Part shown: positions 1-9,198 of the stretch, one piece after another | How positions within the stretch are numbered: position 1 is the stretch's first letter | Layout: every line of letters begins with the position of its first letter | Assembly (NCBI GenBank): GCA_001941225.1 | Contig: MSHM01000040.1 | Coordinates: 1 to 64,000 of the forward strand | Origin: Oscillospiraceae bacterium Zagget12 | GTDB taxonomy: Bacteria > Bacillota > Clostridia > UBA1381 | Reading direction: 5' to 3' | Length of the DNA: 64,000 nt | Translations under genes and position numbers: made by a program | Notes under the pieces: generated by a model | Databases searched by the model: none | Told to the model about the DNA's origin: nothing | The model's input: only the letters and a program-made list of their open reading frames with translations

Positions 1-104
1 TTCTTATATAATTATATAGCAAATTTCCATAAAAATCAAGGGTATTACCGCAGTTTATTTAAACGATTTGATGATAAAAAATCGAAAAGAACGGCGGTTT
101 GTTC

Positions 105-134
105 AAAAATCAGACTTTTTAACCACTGATTTTT
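105..134. terminator. Inverted repeat, possible terminator of an upstream gene
   Basis: Perfect 9-bp arms AAAAATCAG and CTGATTTTT are separated by 12 bases. Each strand ends its hairpin with a T-run, so it could terminate transcription in either direction. It sits just before the promoter of the secreted SGNH gene and probably closes a gene beyond the left edge. Confidence 0.5.
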
Positions 135-138
135 AATG

Positions 139-167
139 TTGTAATATGTCGGTAAATATTATATAAT
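139..167 (+). promoter_or_regulatory. Sigma-A-type promoter for the SGNH gene
   Basis: TTGTAA at 139-144 and TATAAT at 162-167 are separated by exactly 17 bases. The start codon follows about 70 bases downstream. Confidence 0.6.
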
Positions 168-239
168 AAATTCATAATAATGTATCGTGGCGTGCAGCGT
201 AAATTCCGCCGCGAAAAAGAAAGAGAGGAAGTTTTAAAG

Positions 240-3200
240 ATGAACAAAAAAAGAAAACTTTTGTCGCTGTTGACGGCTCTGTCGATAACGGCGACCGCGT
301 TCGCGGGATTTGCAATTCCGGCAAGCGCGGACGAGGTTGACGATGACGTCGAAACGTCGGAAATCGTTGAGCTTGCGGACACAACCGACGGCGACACGAC
401 CGACGGTGATACAACCGACGGCGATACAACCGATGGCGATACTACCGACGGCGATACTACCGACGGCGACACGACTGAAGATAATACAACCGAAGACGAT
501 ACGACAACGGATTCCGGAACAATAGAGGATTGGGATAACTCAATTAGTATAAGCGAGGATTTCGAGGACGACCCGGAAGACGGCGAGGGTTATGCATGGA
601 ATGTTACAACTACAACCGACTGGGGTGCAACAAACGGCGTTATTTCACTAACAGCCAACAGCGGTAACGATATTCTTACATTCTCTCAGGGCGTGGGCAG
701 CAAATCAAAGGATATTAAAATGTCTTTTAATTTGGGAACGATAAAGGGCTTTGGTCAGTCTGAGGCAACATGGGAAATGATATTCACAACAACTGACGGT
801 ACCGAGATGTTCAAGGTGCGCCTTGTAAGCGGCGGCTGGGCAAGAACGGCATCGCTTGTTGTAGGCGATGAGGTACAGGCGACAAGCTACTCATTCACCG
901 ATTCCGCGTATACGGCGATTAGCTTGTACGTTTCATTCGGCGCAGACGGCGGAAAAGTAACATTGGGAGATGTTTCCGCTGATTTTGAAACAGGCTCGGA
1001 TTTGGGAACAATATCGGTTACAAAGGACAGCGTAACGGACTGGGACAGACCGTATTTGCTTGATGATTTGACAATTCAGACGGTTGACAAGGAAAAGGTT
1101 ACGTTTAATATAACATCTTCAGAAGATGGTGAAAGCGTTGAAGGCGCTGTACTTACAATAGGCGATGATGAATACACGGTTCCTGCGAGCGGCATTGTTG
1201 AGGCGTATTACCTCACGGGTACATACAGCTACACTTTAAAGCTTGCAAAGCATAATGCTGCGGAGGGTAGCTTTGAAGTGGCGAAAGCCGGAGAAACTGT
1301 AACCGTAAATAAATTTACGAATATTGCAGAAGATGTTACAGCACCGGTACTGATAAATGCTTTATATGATTCAGAAACAAATGCGCTTAAGAGCGTTAAT
1401 GTTTCAAATGTCACACCGGAAAACGGCGAATATGTTATTTCAGACGCGGCAGACACTGAGGACGGCGTAACGCAGAAATATATGATGTGGACTTCGCTCA
1501 GCGAGATGGAGCCGGTCGGCGAATTTACGCAAACCTCTCAAGAGGCATCAAACGAATGTGATATAGAGCTTGAATATGTTGGAGAGGCTGTTCCTACGAA
1601 AATAGTAATAGACGGAGGAGATGAGTACATCTATCTTCCGGAATCGGGAACGGTTTCATCAACAGCGTTCACGGCTACGGTATATGATAACGCGGAGCTT
1701 GTTATGGAGGACGCGGAGGTTGAATGGACACTTCCGGGACAGCCTGACAGCATAAGCATCGATAACGGCGTTATAACGCTGTCATCAGAGTATCCGCTTA
1801 CGGACGATAACGGCGTTGACGTTACAATAAGAGTTACCGTCAAGGATACCGAGGTAAGCGAGGACACAACGATTCATATTCACAATATCGCAAGAGCGAC
1901 TACCTGGGATATTACGGGCCCGGCGGTAATTAAGGACGGCAGTGAGGCTGAATATTCGGTTTCTAATGTAAAGGATCAATACGGAAACGATTTCACAGGT
2001 GAGAATACATATACATTAAGCACCACGGAAACAAGCGCGACTGTAGACGGAATGAAGATTACACCGAATATCGGTACTTCACGTACAGCGGAGCTTACGC
2101 TTACTGTTGCGTCCGACGCAGACGCTACAAAGACGGTTGACAGAACAGTAACGGTTTACGGTTACGATTACTATGAGCCGGGCACGGTTGAATCCACCTA
2201 CGGCACACCGAGAATGGAAGAAGTAAACGGTGTAAGCTCGGTTGTATGGCCGAAGAGTGCGTCGGCAAACGCTACAACAACCATTACTTTGCCGACTCCT
2301 GTAGAGCTGTCGGCGGGAAGTGCCAAGATGATAACCTTTGACAATATCGCTACAACGAAAACGGTAGGTTCACAGGAAAGAAGTTTGACCTTTGTAAACT
2401 CCAACGGTGATACCGTTATCAGCATTGACTTTGCGGGAGAAAGCGTTGTTAAGGATTGGAGCAAGGTTGACGGAAACTACACGGGTACGGAAATAGGTAA
2501 GCTGAATGCTCTTAATGAATCGTCAAGCGCGGTATTCGTGCTAAAAACGGATTCCGTGGGAACTACATCGGCGGTATTGCAGTATAACGGTTCAACGCTT
2601 GCCGAATATGAAATCGGCGAGGTCGGCGATATTGCGGCGTATAAGCTTACAGGCGGAAACGGCGCTCCCGATGATAGACTTCTTACTCTTACAAATCTTA
2701 TAATATCCGATTCCGATGTGGCAGAGGTTGAAATTATAGGTGATGATTATCTTGCAAAGATTTCGGGCTTTACCGCAACGAAGAAGTTTAAGGGTTCAAT
2801 CTTCTCGCAGTCCGAGGGAGAAACCTTCACATGGTCGGTTGCTGACGCGGACGGAAACGAGATTAGCGGAGTATCAATAGATCAAACCGGTACGCTGTCG
2901 GTAGAGGATACCGTAACAGCCGATACGGTTGCGGTTATCTCATACACGAGCAGCTTAAGTACAGAGGAAAGTCCTAAGCTTGCGACACACGAAGTTACAA
3001 TTAAGGATTTCGCAAATGTAGCATCATTTGAAATAGACGGACCGATAGCTGTCAACGCGGGCGACACCGTAACATACGTGGCAAAGAACATCGTTGATGA
3101 ATACGGCGACACCGTTACAATGAATGTAACCTACGCTTTGACAGAGGGCGAAGGCACTATAGCTACAATAGATTCTGAAACCGGCGTGGTAACAACAACA

Positions 3201-4544
3201 GGAACATTGGGCAGCTACACTGTTTCCGTAACAGTTGGTAACCCGGATAAAACAATGACTCTCACGAAGACGGCTACCGTTGCAAACTACAGCGCGGTAG
3301 GCGATGCGACAGGCGACAGTGTAGAGGTAGATGTATCGGTACTTGCAAATTACGACGATGACACTGAATATCTTGTAACGACGGCAACAGCTGACGGAGT
3401 TATGGTAAGTCAAACCAAAACGACGGCAACAAACGGCAAAGTTACGGTTGATACAACAAACGCCGATAAATATGAGGTATCTCCGATTTACTCATACAGC
3501 GACGTTGGCAATGTAGCATCGGGCAAGGAAATTCCTCTTTGCGACGGCTTGTATGATTTCACATTCAAGAAGTCAAACGGTACAAGAGCCGATATATTTG
3601 TAAACAGTTATATGGTTGGTCAGAACGTAGACCAGTACGGTAAGGGCAGATCAACATCAGGCTCATACTATACGGCTAAGGACGTAAACGTAGAGGGCGG
3701 CAGCGCGGTAGTAACAATGAAGGATAACGACTCAAATATGGATTCGATTGTTATTAAGAAAGCGCCGACTATCGTTAACAGAAAAACTCACGTTTATATT
3801 CTCGGTGATTCGCTTGTAGCTAACTACTACGGTACATTTGCCGATGAGGACGGCGACGGCATACCGACAGCCGGCGATGCTCAGACCGGTTGGGGTCAGG
3901 TGTTTGACCTGTTTGTAACGGACGATATGAATGTGACAAACCTTGCTGAGAGCGGAAACTATGCTACAGGCTTGCAGTCGTCAACATTCCCGAGCGTTCT
4001 TGCAAATGCAAAGTCGGGCGACTATATGATTATGGAATGTGGTTATAACGATAAGAACTACAGCAGCGAAAGCGCTATGGCAACTGCTCTTGAGGAAATC
4101 GCTGATGATTGCGCGGCAGCGGGAATTACATTGATTCTTTCAACGCCTAACTTCGGACCGGCAAGGAGCGATACGGACAGCGCAAATGTTGTATTCGGTC
4201 CTAAGATTCTTGAGGTAGCTAAAGAGAAGGGCGTTCTCGGAGTAAACCTTTCGGGAATGGGTTATGCTGAATACACGGCAATGACCCGCACGGACAAGGC
4301 GGATTATTGGGCGCAGAACTTCAATGTTTATTATGACGGCGCTCAGCAGGATAATCTGCACCTGTCATACTTAGGCGCGATGAAGAACGCATCATATGTT
4401 GCTCAGGCTATTTATGACGCGCAGAACGATACCGAAAATACCGAATTGGCTGAGGCATTGGCAGGTCTGAAGATTAATACTCAGGCTTACGATATGACGG
4501 ATTCGGAGGGCGAAACAATTACAATTCAGGTAACAGCGGAATAA
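240..4544 (+). CDS. Large secreted multidomain SGNH/GDSL hydrolase (rhamnogalacturonan-acetylesterase-like)
   Basis: A 1434-residue exported protein. The ATG at 240 follows AGAGAGGAAG and begins a clear signal peptide with cleavage expected after ASA near residue 30; the in-frame ATG at 180 lacks a ribosome binding site. An acidic TDGD repeat at residues 47-78 acts as a linker. Several beta-sandwich, carbohydrate-binding-like and Ig-like modules follow, including a PEGA-like stretch near 290-360. The C-terminal 250 residues form an SGNH hydrolase: GDS with Ser1191, a Gly block in AESGNYATG, Asn1270 in GYND, and DNLH with Asp1371 and His1374. The block pattern and the preceding module resemble pectin-side-chain acetylesterases, but the substrate is inferred. 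It appears to be transcribed alone, between its own promoter and terminator. Confidence 0.8.
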   Translation: MNKKRKLLSLLTALSITATAFAGFAIPASADEVDDDVETSEIVELADTTDGDTTDGDTTDGDTTDGDTTDGDTTDGDTTEDNTTEDDTTTDSGTIEDWDNSISISEDFEDDPEDGEGYAWNVTTTTDWGATNGVISLTANSGNDILTFSQGVGSKSKDIKMSFNLGTIKGFGQSEATWEMIFTTTDGTEMFKVRLVSGGWARTASLVVGDEVQATSYSFTDSAYTAISLYVSFGADGGKVTLGDVSADFETGSDLGTISVTKDSVTDWDRPYLLDDLTIQTVDKEKVTFNITSSEDGESVEGAVLTIGDDEYTVPASGIVEAYYLTGTYSYTLKLAKHNAAEGSFEVAKAGETVTVNKFTNIAEDVTAPVLINALYDSETNALKSVNVSNVTPENGEYVISDAADTEDGVTQKYMMWTSLSEMEPVGEFTQTSQEASNECDIELEYVGEAVPTKIVIDGGDEYIYLPESGTVSSTAFTATVYDNAELVMEDAEVEWTLPGQPDSISIDNGVITLSSEYPLTDDNGVDVTIRVTVKDTEVSEDTTIHIHNIARATTWDITGPAVIKDGSEAEYSVSNVKDQYGNDFTGENTYTLSTTETSATVDGMKITPNIGTSRTAELTLTVASDADATKTVDRTVTVYGYDYYEPGTVESTYGTPRMEEVNGVSSVVWPKSASANATTTITLPTPVELSAGSAKMITFDNIATTKTVGSQERSLTFVNSNGDTVISIDFAGESVVKDWSKVDGNYTGTEIGKLNALNESSSAVFVLKTDSVGTTSAVLQYNGSTLAEYEIGEVGDIAAYKLTGGNGAPDDRLLTLTNLIISDSDVAEVEIIGDDYLAKISGFTATKKFKGSIFSQSEGETFTWSVADADGNEISGVSIDQTGTLSVEDTVTADTVAVISYTSSLSTEESPKLATHEVTIKDFANVASFEIDGPIAVNAGDTVTYVAKNIVDEYGDTVTMNVTYALTEGEGTIATIDSETGVVTTTGTLGSYTVSVTVGNPDKTMTLTKTATVANYSAVGDATGDSVEVDVSVLANYDDDTEYLVTTATADGVMVSQTKTTATNGKVTVDTTNADKYEVSPIYSYSDVGNVASGKEIPLCDGLYDFTFKKSNGTRADIFVNSYMVGQNVDQYGKGRSTSGSYYTAKDVNVEGGSAVVTMKDNDSNMDSIVIKKAPTIVNRKTHVYILGDSLVANYYGTFADEDGDGIPTAGDAQTGWGQVFDLFVTDDMNVTNLAESGNYATGLQSSTFPSVLANAKSGDYMIMECGYNDKNYSSESAMATALEEIADDCAAAGITLILSTPNFGPARSDTDSANVVFGPKILEVAKEKGVLGVNLSGMGYAEYTAMTRTDKADYWAQNFNVYYDGAQQDNLHLSYLGAMKNASYVAQAIYDAQNDTENTELAEALAGLKINTQAYDMTDSEGETITIQVTAE
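380..473 (+). repeat. 15-bp tandem repeat encoding TDGDT
   Basis: About six to seven copies of a 15-base unit (acaaccgacggcgat with third-position changes) encode an acidic Thr-Asp-Gly-Asp linker just after the signal peptide. The changes are mostly synonymous, so selection appears to act on the peptide. Copy number in such a repeat can vary by slippage. Confidence 0.9.
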
Positions 4545-4557
4545 TTAATCAAACGAA

Positions 4558-4587
4558 ATACACACTCTTCGGAGTGTGTATTTTTTT
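4558..4587 (+). terminator. Intrinsic terminator after the SGNH gene
   Basis: ACACACTC and GAGTGTGT form a stem around a stable TTCG tetraloop, followed by seven T residues. It begins 13 bases after the stop codon. Confidence 0.9.
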
Positions 4588-4646
4588 GTTCATATTTTAT
4601 TTAAAAATTTAATTTCAATTTTAAGGTTTATTTAAGAAAAAGGAAG

Positions 4647-4652
4647 TATAAT
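4647..4652 (+). promoter_or_regulatory. Possible -10 box for the Cthe_2159-like gene
   Basis: A TATAAT hexamer lies 64 bases before the start codon and after the preceding terminator. No convincing -35 hexamer is seen 17 bases upstream, so the assignment is weak. Confidence 0.3.
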
Positions 4653-4715
4653 GAAAACCGAAATAGAGGAAAAGAAAAATATTCCGATACCGATTAAAGG
4701 AAAGGGGATTTTAAA

Positions 4716-7226
4716 ATGAAAATAAAAAAGAAAATCATTAGCGCCATAGTGGCAATGTCGCTCGCGGCAACGCTCACCGGCGGCTTGGCGTCCGCGGCGG
4801 ACAGCGGCATAACGGTTATATATGACGGACAGACGGTTGAATTTGACGTTCAGCCCGAGATTACGGACGACAGCGTTATGGTTCCGATGCGTACCATATT
4901 CGAGCTTTTCGGCGCAAAGGTCAAGTGGGACGGCGATACGCAGACCATAACGGCAAAAAAGAAGTCAAAGACGATTACTATGACAATCGGCAGCAGCGAT
5001 ATAACAAAGAATGACGAAACCTACACCTATGCCGCATCTCCTATGATAGAGGACGGCAGAACGCTTGTTCCGATAAGAGCCGTAGGCGAGCTTTTGGGAT
5101 TGGACGTTGATTGGGACGCGGACACCAATACCGTTACGATAACAACTCCGACCGATGAGGACGACGATTCCTGGAAGGAAAACACCGGCACAATCGACCT
5201 TGACACGCTTGAAACCACCGGCGACGGCGTAAGCGTCGAGGACAATGTAATAACGATAACCGAGGGCGGCGACTTTGAGGTTACCGGCACCCTTGAGGAC
5301 GGTCAGATAGTAATAGATACCGATGATAAGGTAAAGCTGAGATTATCCGGTATGAGCCTTACGAACACAACCGGCTCGGCGATATACGTTAAGAACGCGG
5401 ATAAGGCGTATATCACCTTGACCGAGGACACCGAAAACGTGCTTACGGACGGTGAAACCTATACAAGCGGCGACGACAACGAAAAAGCGTGTATTACCTC
5501 GCGCGATAATCTGGAGATAAAGGGCAACGGCTCTCTCACGGTAAACGCCAATTACAATCACGGCATAGACAGCTCAGACAGTATTGAAATTTCAAACGGC
5601 TCTATCACAATTAACGCGAAAAACGACGGTATTCACGCGAACGAAACCCTGGCGGTAAGCGGCGGTACGCTGACCGTTACGGCTGAGGGCGACGGTTTGC
5701 AGGCTGATGAAATTGTTGACATCACCGGCGGTACATTGGATATTACCACCACCGGCGCTGTAGCGTCATCGTCCGGTGAGAGCTTTGGCGGTATGGGCGG
5801 CGGTCAAAGCGGTATGGGCGGCAGAGGTTCGCAAATGCAGTTCGGGGAGCAATCCGATACGCAAACCGAAATGACCGACGAGGAAATTCAGTCAATGCGT
5901 GAGGAAATGCAGCAGCAATTTGAGCAAATGCAGACCGCCGAAATCGAGCAGGATAATAGCGAGGACGTTACAAGCAAGGGCATAAAGGCGGATTGGCTGC
6001 TGGATATTTCCGGCGGTGAAATCACCGTAAATTCCACGGATCACGCCATTCACTGCGCGTCCGACATTAATATTTCCGGCGGCACAATAACGCTTGCGTC
6101 CGAGTCCGGCAAAGGTATTTCGGCTCACGGCGACCTCGTAATCGATGACGGAGAAATAACGATAACCAAAGCGACCGAGGGTATAGAATCAAAGCAGATT
6201 ATGACGATAAACGGCGGCGATATTGATATTACCGCAAGCGACGACGGTTTGAATGCCGGCGGAAACAGTATGGATAATATGGAGGAAAGAGTAAGAGATA
6301 CCGAGCGTTTTGAGCAGGCTCAGTCCGAGGATAGCGAGTACACGGACAGCACCGAGCAGACTGGTGAGCAAATGACGCCTCCGGAAATGTCTGACGGCAC
6401 CGCAAACGGTGATATGATGCAGCAAAGCGGCGGCATGCAAGGCGGCAGAGGCGGCATGGGCGGCGGTCAAATGATGCAGCAGGGCGGACAAATGACGATT
6501 CCGGGAATGCAGGACGGCAGCGATATGTCGGATATGCAAAGCGGCGAGCAAATGACGCCTCCGGATATGTCCGGTGACTTTGCGGGCGGCGATACGGCAC
6601 AGCAAGGTGGCGGTCAAGGCGGCGGTATGCAAGGCGGTATGGGCGGCAATGATTCAAATGAAATCGACAGCGACCATCATATTCAGATAAACGGCGGTAA
6701 TATAACAATAACGGCGGACAGCGACGGAATAGATTCAAACGGCTCGATATGTATCGAGGGCGGCACAATACTGGTGAACGCGCAGGCATCGGGAGCGGAA
6801 AGCGCATTTGACGCGGACGGAACGATTTTGTTCAACGGCGGCACAATTATGGGCGTAAGCGGACCGGGACTCGGCGAAACACCGAGCAGCTATTCGGCTC
6901 AAAATTCGATTATTGCTTATACCACCTCAACCATTGCCGCGGGCAGTGAGGTAACCATAGAAAATTCCGACGGAGAAACGATATTTGAGTTTACCGCGAC
7001 AAAGGGCGGAACGGTTATTATGTTCTCGTCCGACGAGCTTGAAATCGGCGAAACATATACGGTTTACGTGGGCGGCGAAGAGGTCGGCAGCGCGGAGATA
7101 CAGGATGTCGTAACGACGATAGGAACCGCTCAGAGCAGCCGCGGCGGCGGTCAAGACGGCGGCGGAATGAACGGCGGTCAAGGCGGCGGCAGAGGCGGCA
7201 TGGACGGTATGACCCAAGCGCAGTAG
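4716..7226 (+). CDS. Secreted Cthe_2159-like beta-helix protein with copper-amine-oxidase-like N-terminal domain
   Basis: An 836-residue exported protein with a signal peptide ending in LASA near residue 27. Residues 33-150 carry two copies of the stalk motif seen as VPMRTIFELFGAKVKWD and VPIRAVGELLGLDVDWD; this domain is named after copper amine oxidase N-termini but is not the enzyme. The rest is a run of short beta-helix rungs (such as ISGGTITLASESGKGISAHG) typical of the Cthe_2159 family, whose founding member binds polygalacturonate. Two Gly/Met/Gln-rich segments (roughly residues 350-410 and 530-650) interrupt the helix, and a Gly-rich tail ends the protein. A pectin-binding surface role is inferred from the family. 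Confidence 0.75.
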   Translation: MKIKKKIISAIVAMSLAATLTGGLASAADSGITVIYDGQTVEFDVQPEITDDSVMVPMRTIFELFGAKVKWDGDTQTITAKKKSKTITMTIGSSDITKNDETYTYAASPMIEDGRTLVPIRAVGELLGLDVDWDADTNTVTITTPTDEDDDSWKENTGTIDLDTLETTGDGVSVEDNVITITEGGDFEVTGTLEDGQIVIDTDDKVKLRLSGMSLTNTTGSAIYVKNADKAYITLTEDTENVLTDGETYTSGDDNEKACITSRDNLEIKGNGSLTVNANYNHGIDSSDSIEISNGSITINAKNDGIHANETLAVSGGTLTVTAEGDGLQADEIVDITGGTLDITTTGAVASSSGESFGGMGGGQSGMGGRGSQMQFGEQSDTQTEMTDEEIQSMREEMQQQFEQMQTAEIEQDNSEDVTSKGIKADWLLDISGGEITVNSTDHAIHCASDINISGGTITLASESGKGISAHGDLVIDDGEITITKATEGIESKQIMTINGGDIDITASDDGLNAGGNSMDNMEERVRDTERFEQAQSEDSEYTDSTEQTGEQMTPPEMSDGTANGDMMQQSGGMQGGRGGMGGGQMMQQGGQMTIPGMQDGSDMSDMQSGEQMTPPDMSGDFAGGDTAQQGGGQGGGMQGGMGGNDSNEIDSDHHIQINGGNITITADSDGIDSNGSICIEGGTILVNAQASGAESAFDADGTILFNGGTIMGVSGPGLGETPSSYSAQNSIIAYTTSTIAAGSEVTIENSDGETIFEFTATKGGTVIMFSSDELEIGETYTVYVGGEEVGSAEIQDVVTTIGTAQSSRGGGQDGGGMNGGQGGGRGGMDGMTQAQ

Positions 7227-7233
7227 GACTTAA

Positions 7234-7279
7234 ATAGGATAAAAGGGTAATTTAATATAGCTATAGGATAAAAGGGTAA
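7234..7279 (+). repeat. 17-bp direct repeat between convergent genes
   Basis: ATAGGATAAAAGGGTAA occurs at 7234-7250 and again at 7263-7279, 29 bases apart start to start, just after the stop codon of the Cthe_2159-like gene. No function is assigned. Confidence 0.8.
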
Positions 7280-7289
7280 AATACAAAAT

Positions 7290-7323
7290 AAATCCGAAAG
7301 GGGCGCGCGCCCTTTTCGGATTT
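7290..7323. terminator. Bidirectional terminator hairpin
   Basis: Arms beginning AAATCCGAAA and ending TTTCGGATTT enclose a GC-rich GGCGCGCGCC core, giving an almost perfect long palindrome between convergent genes. Confidence 0.7.
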
Positions 7324-7350
7324 AGGCGGTTGATAAGCTTGTCAGCGGCT

Positions 7351-7375
7351 AAAAAGGGCATACAATGCCCTTTTT
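7351..7375. terminator. Bidirectional terminator hairpin after ade
   Basis: AAAAAGGGCAT and ATGCCCTTTTT are perfect arms around a 3-base loop. On the minus strand it begins five bases after the ade stop codon, and it also backs up the 7290 hairpin on the plus strand. Confidence 0.85.
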
Positions 7376-7379
7376 GAAG

Positions 7380-9029
7380 TTACTGTATGAATTTAAATTC
7401 CGTCACATCAAAAAGACCTGAATCGGTAATTCGTATTTCGGGAATTACCGGCAGGGGCAGGAATGAAAGCGACAAAAACGGGTCGATTTTATCGGTTATG
7501 TTAAGCGTCTTTGCCGCGGCATAGAGCGCGTTATGCTCCTTTGTGACCTCGGCGGCACTTTTTGATGACATCAAACCGGCAATGCCAAGCTCCATAAATG
7601 ACAGGATTTTCCCATCGGAGCATACCGCGATGCCGCCGCTGTTTCCGAGAGCGTTGACGGCTAAAGCCATATCGGCGTCATTGTCGCCGATAACAATTAC
7701 GTTATGGCTGTCGTGGCCGATTGACGCGGCAACCGCACCGTTTTCGATGCCGTATCCGACAACGTAACCGATGCCCTTACAGCCGGTATTATGGTGGCGT
7801 TCTATAACGCAGACCTTTGACAGCTTGTCCGATTTATTGACAGTCACTTTTTTGGTGGCTATGCTTTTGGGAACAAGCTCAATGGCTGTTATAACGTCCG
7901 GCGGATTGTCCGCAAAGAAATCGGGACTTATTTTGGGAAGATGAACGGTGCGGGTAACCTTTGACGCGTCGGCTGTTTCGCAGTCGAAAAGCGCCGTGCC
8001 GTTTTCACATACGAGTACGCCGTTTTTATAAACCCGCGCTATGGAGCCGAGGCTTATGTCGTCCGCGACAACAAGGTCGGCTATGTAGGACGGAGCGACG
8101 GCGCCCTTGTTTTTCATACCGTACATCTCACAGGCGTTAAGCGTCGCCATTATTATGGCGTCAACGGCGTCAAGACCGAGTGAAACAGACTTGCGTATAC
8201 AATGATCGATGCTGCCGTCGCGGATAATTTCGCCTATAAAACGGTCGTCGGTGCAGAAAGCGCATCTTCTGAGAGTATGAGGAGTAACTCCGCCTATAAG
8301 CCTTGCCACATCAAGGGACAGCGTGCCTTCGCGCAGCAGGACATACATTCCTTTGCTGATTTTCTCGGTCATTTCCTCGACAATGCCGCATTCGTGGTCG
8401 GTTTTGATTCCGGCGCAAATGTACGCGTCAAGCTCGCGACCGGACAGGAGCGGCGCGTGGCCGTCGATAATATCCGAGCAGAGCTTGCCGAGCGTTTCAC
8501 TGTCGCAGGAGAGTATTCCGGGATAGTTCATCATTTCGCCTATGCCGAAAAACTCGGGCGCAAGGCGCTTTGTATCCTCTGCGGTAAGCACAGCGCCGCT
8601 ATGCTCAAAGGGCGCGGCGGGCACGCAGGAGGGCAGCATAAGATTGATGTCGAGAGGAACCTTTTCGGAGGACTCCTTCATAAAGCTAAGTCCGTCCTCT
8701 CCGCATACATTCGTTATTTCGTGCGGGTCGGCGATTACCGTGGTTATACCGTGCGGCATAACCGCCTTGGCGTATTCGCCCGGAGCGGTCATAGACGATT
8801 CTATATGCACATGCGCGTCAACAAAGCCGGGCATTATATATTTCCCGCTTACATCGGTTTCGTTTTTGCCGCTGTAAGTGCCCACACCGCATATTATGCC
8901 GTCCTTTATCGCGACATCGGCTTTCCTGACACCGCCGGTAAAAACGTCGATAACACTGCCGTTTTTCAAGATTAAATCGGGCTCGGTATGCCCCATGGCA
9001 GTGCTGATATATACATTGGGTTTGCTCAT
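7380..9029 (-). CDS. ade: Adenine deaminase
   Basis: A 549-residue amidohydrolase that converts adenine to hypoxanthine and ammonia in purine salvage. The N-terminus has the beta-sandwich edge followed by the metal-binding motif PGFVDAHVHIESS and then GITTVIADPHEI, both diagnostic of the Ade family. A later THxxECG motif and the C-terminal GHDSHNVIVIGDND segment also fit. The start was placed at the ATG at 9029 because GAGGTG lies seven bases upstream; an ORF start ten codons earlier overlaps the promoter. The gene is monocistronic, with a promoter leaving a leader of only about 12 bases, so there is no room for a purine riboswitch. Confidence 0.93.
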   Translation of the reverse strand: MSKPNVYISTAMGHTEPDLILKNGSVIDVFTGGVRKADVAIKDGIICGVGTYSGKNETDVSGKYIMPGFVDAHVHIESSMTAPGEYAKAVMPHGITTVIADPHEITNVCGEDGLSFMKESSEKVPLDINLMLPSCVPAAPFEHSGAVLTAEDTKRLAPEFFGIGEMMNYPGILSCDSETLGKLCSDIIDGHAPLLSGRELDAYICAGIKTDHECGIVEEMTEKISKGMYVLLREGTLSLDVARLIGGVTPHTLRRCAFCTDDRFIGEIIRDGSIDHCIRKSVSLGLDAVDAIIMATLNACEMYGMKNKGAVAPSYIADLVVADDISLGSIARVYKNGVLVCENGTALFDCETADASKVTRTVHLPKISPDFFADNPPDVITAIELVPKSIATKKVTVNKSDKLSKVCVIERHHNTGCKGIGYVVGYGIENGAVAASIGHDSHNVIVIGDNDADMALAVNALGNSGGIAVCSDGKILSFMELGIAGLMSSKSAAEVTKEHNALYAAAKTLNITDKIDPFLSLSFLPLPVIPEIRITDSGLFDVTEFKFIQ

Positions 9030-9047
9030 TTTAATCACCTCATATGT

Positions 9048-9076
9048 ATTATACAACAATTTTAAACAATTTACAA
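9048..9076 (-). promoter_or_regulatory. Sigma-A-type promoter of ade
   Basis: Read on the minus strand, TTGTAA (9071-9076) and TATAAT (9048-9053) are 17 bases apart. The ade start codon is 18 bases beyond the -10. Confidence 0.65.
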
Positions 9077-9125
9077 AGAAAATATGAATAAAGTGTAAAT
9101 TTACATTTTTATGAAGTTATATTTG

Positions 9126-9154
9126 TTGACTTTGAATATAACGGGTGGTAAAAT
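9126..9154 (+). promoter_or_regulatory. Sigma-A-type promoter of the exporter operon
   Basis: TTGACT and TAAAAT are separated by exactly 17 bases. It is the best promoter upstream of the HlyD-like adaptor gene and implies a leader of about 310 bases. Confidence 0.6.
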
Positions 9155-9175
9155 GTTTAAGAAATCAATACTTTG

Positions 9176-9198
9176 CCATATGCATGGGACGCATATGG
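9176..9198. promoter_or_regulatory. Operator-like palindrome downstream of the exporter promoter
   Basis: CCATATGC and GCATATGG form perfect 8-bp arms around seven bases, beginning about 15 bases after the predicted transcription start. This geometry suits a dimeric repressor (for example TetR or MarR type), though it could also be an RNA hairpin. No regulator gene is adjacent. Confidence 0.45.

Noticed and set aside
380-473. Possible CRISPR array
   Set aside because: The repeats are contiguous 15-base units without spacers and encode an in-frame peptide linker.
4716-5170. Copper amine oxidase enzyme
   Set aside because: Only the N-terminal stalk-type domain that borrowed this name is present; the catalytic domain and topaquinone site are absent.
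6229-6807. 192-codon Arg/Pro-rich frame on the minus strand
   Set aside because: It is antisense to the Gly/Met-rich segment of the Cthe_2159-like gene, whose repeats keep the opposite frame open.
8202-8975. 257-codon frame on the plus strand
   Set aside because: It lies wholly antisense to adenine deaminase, which has clear family motifs; it is a shadow frame.
9030-9060. Purine riboswitch before ade
   Set aside because: The predicted leader is only about 12 bases long.
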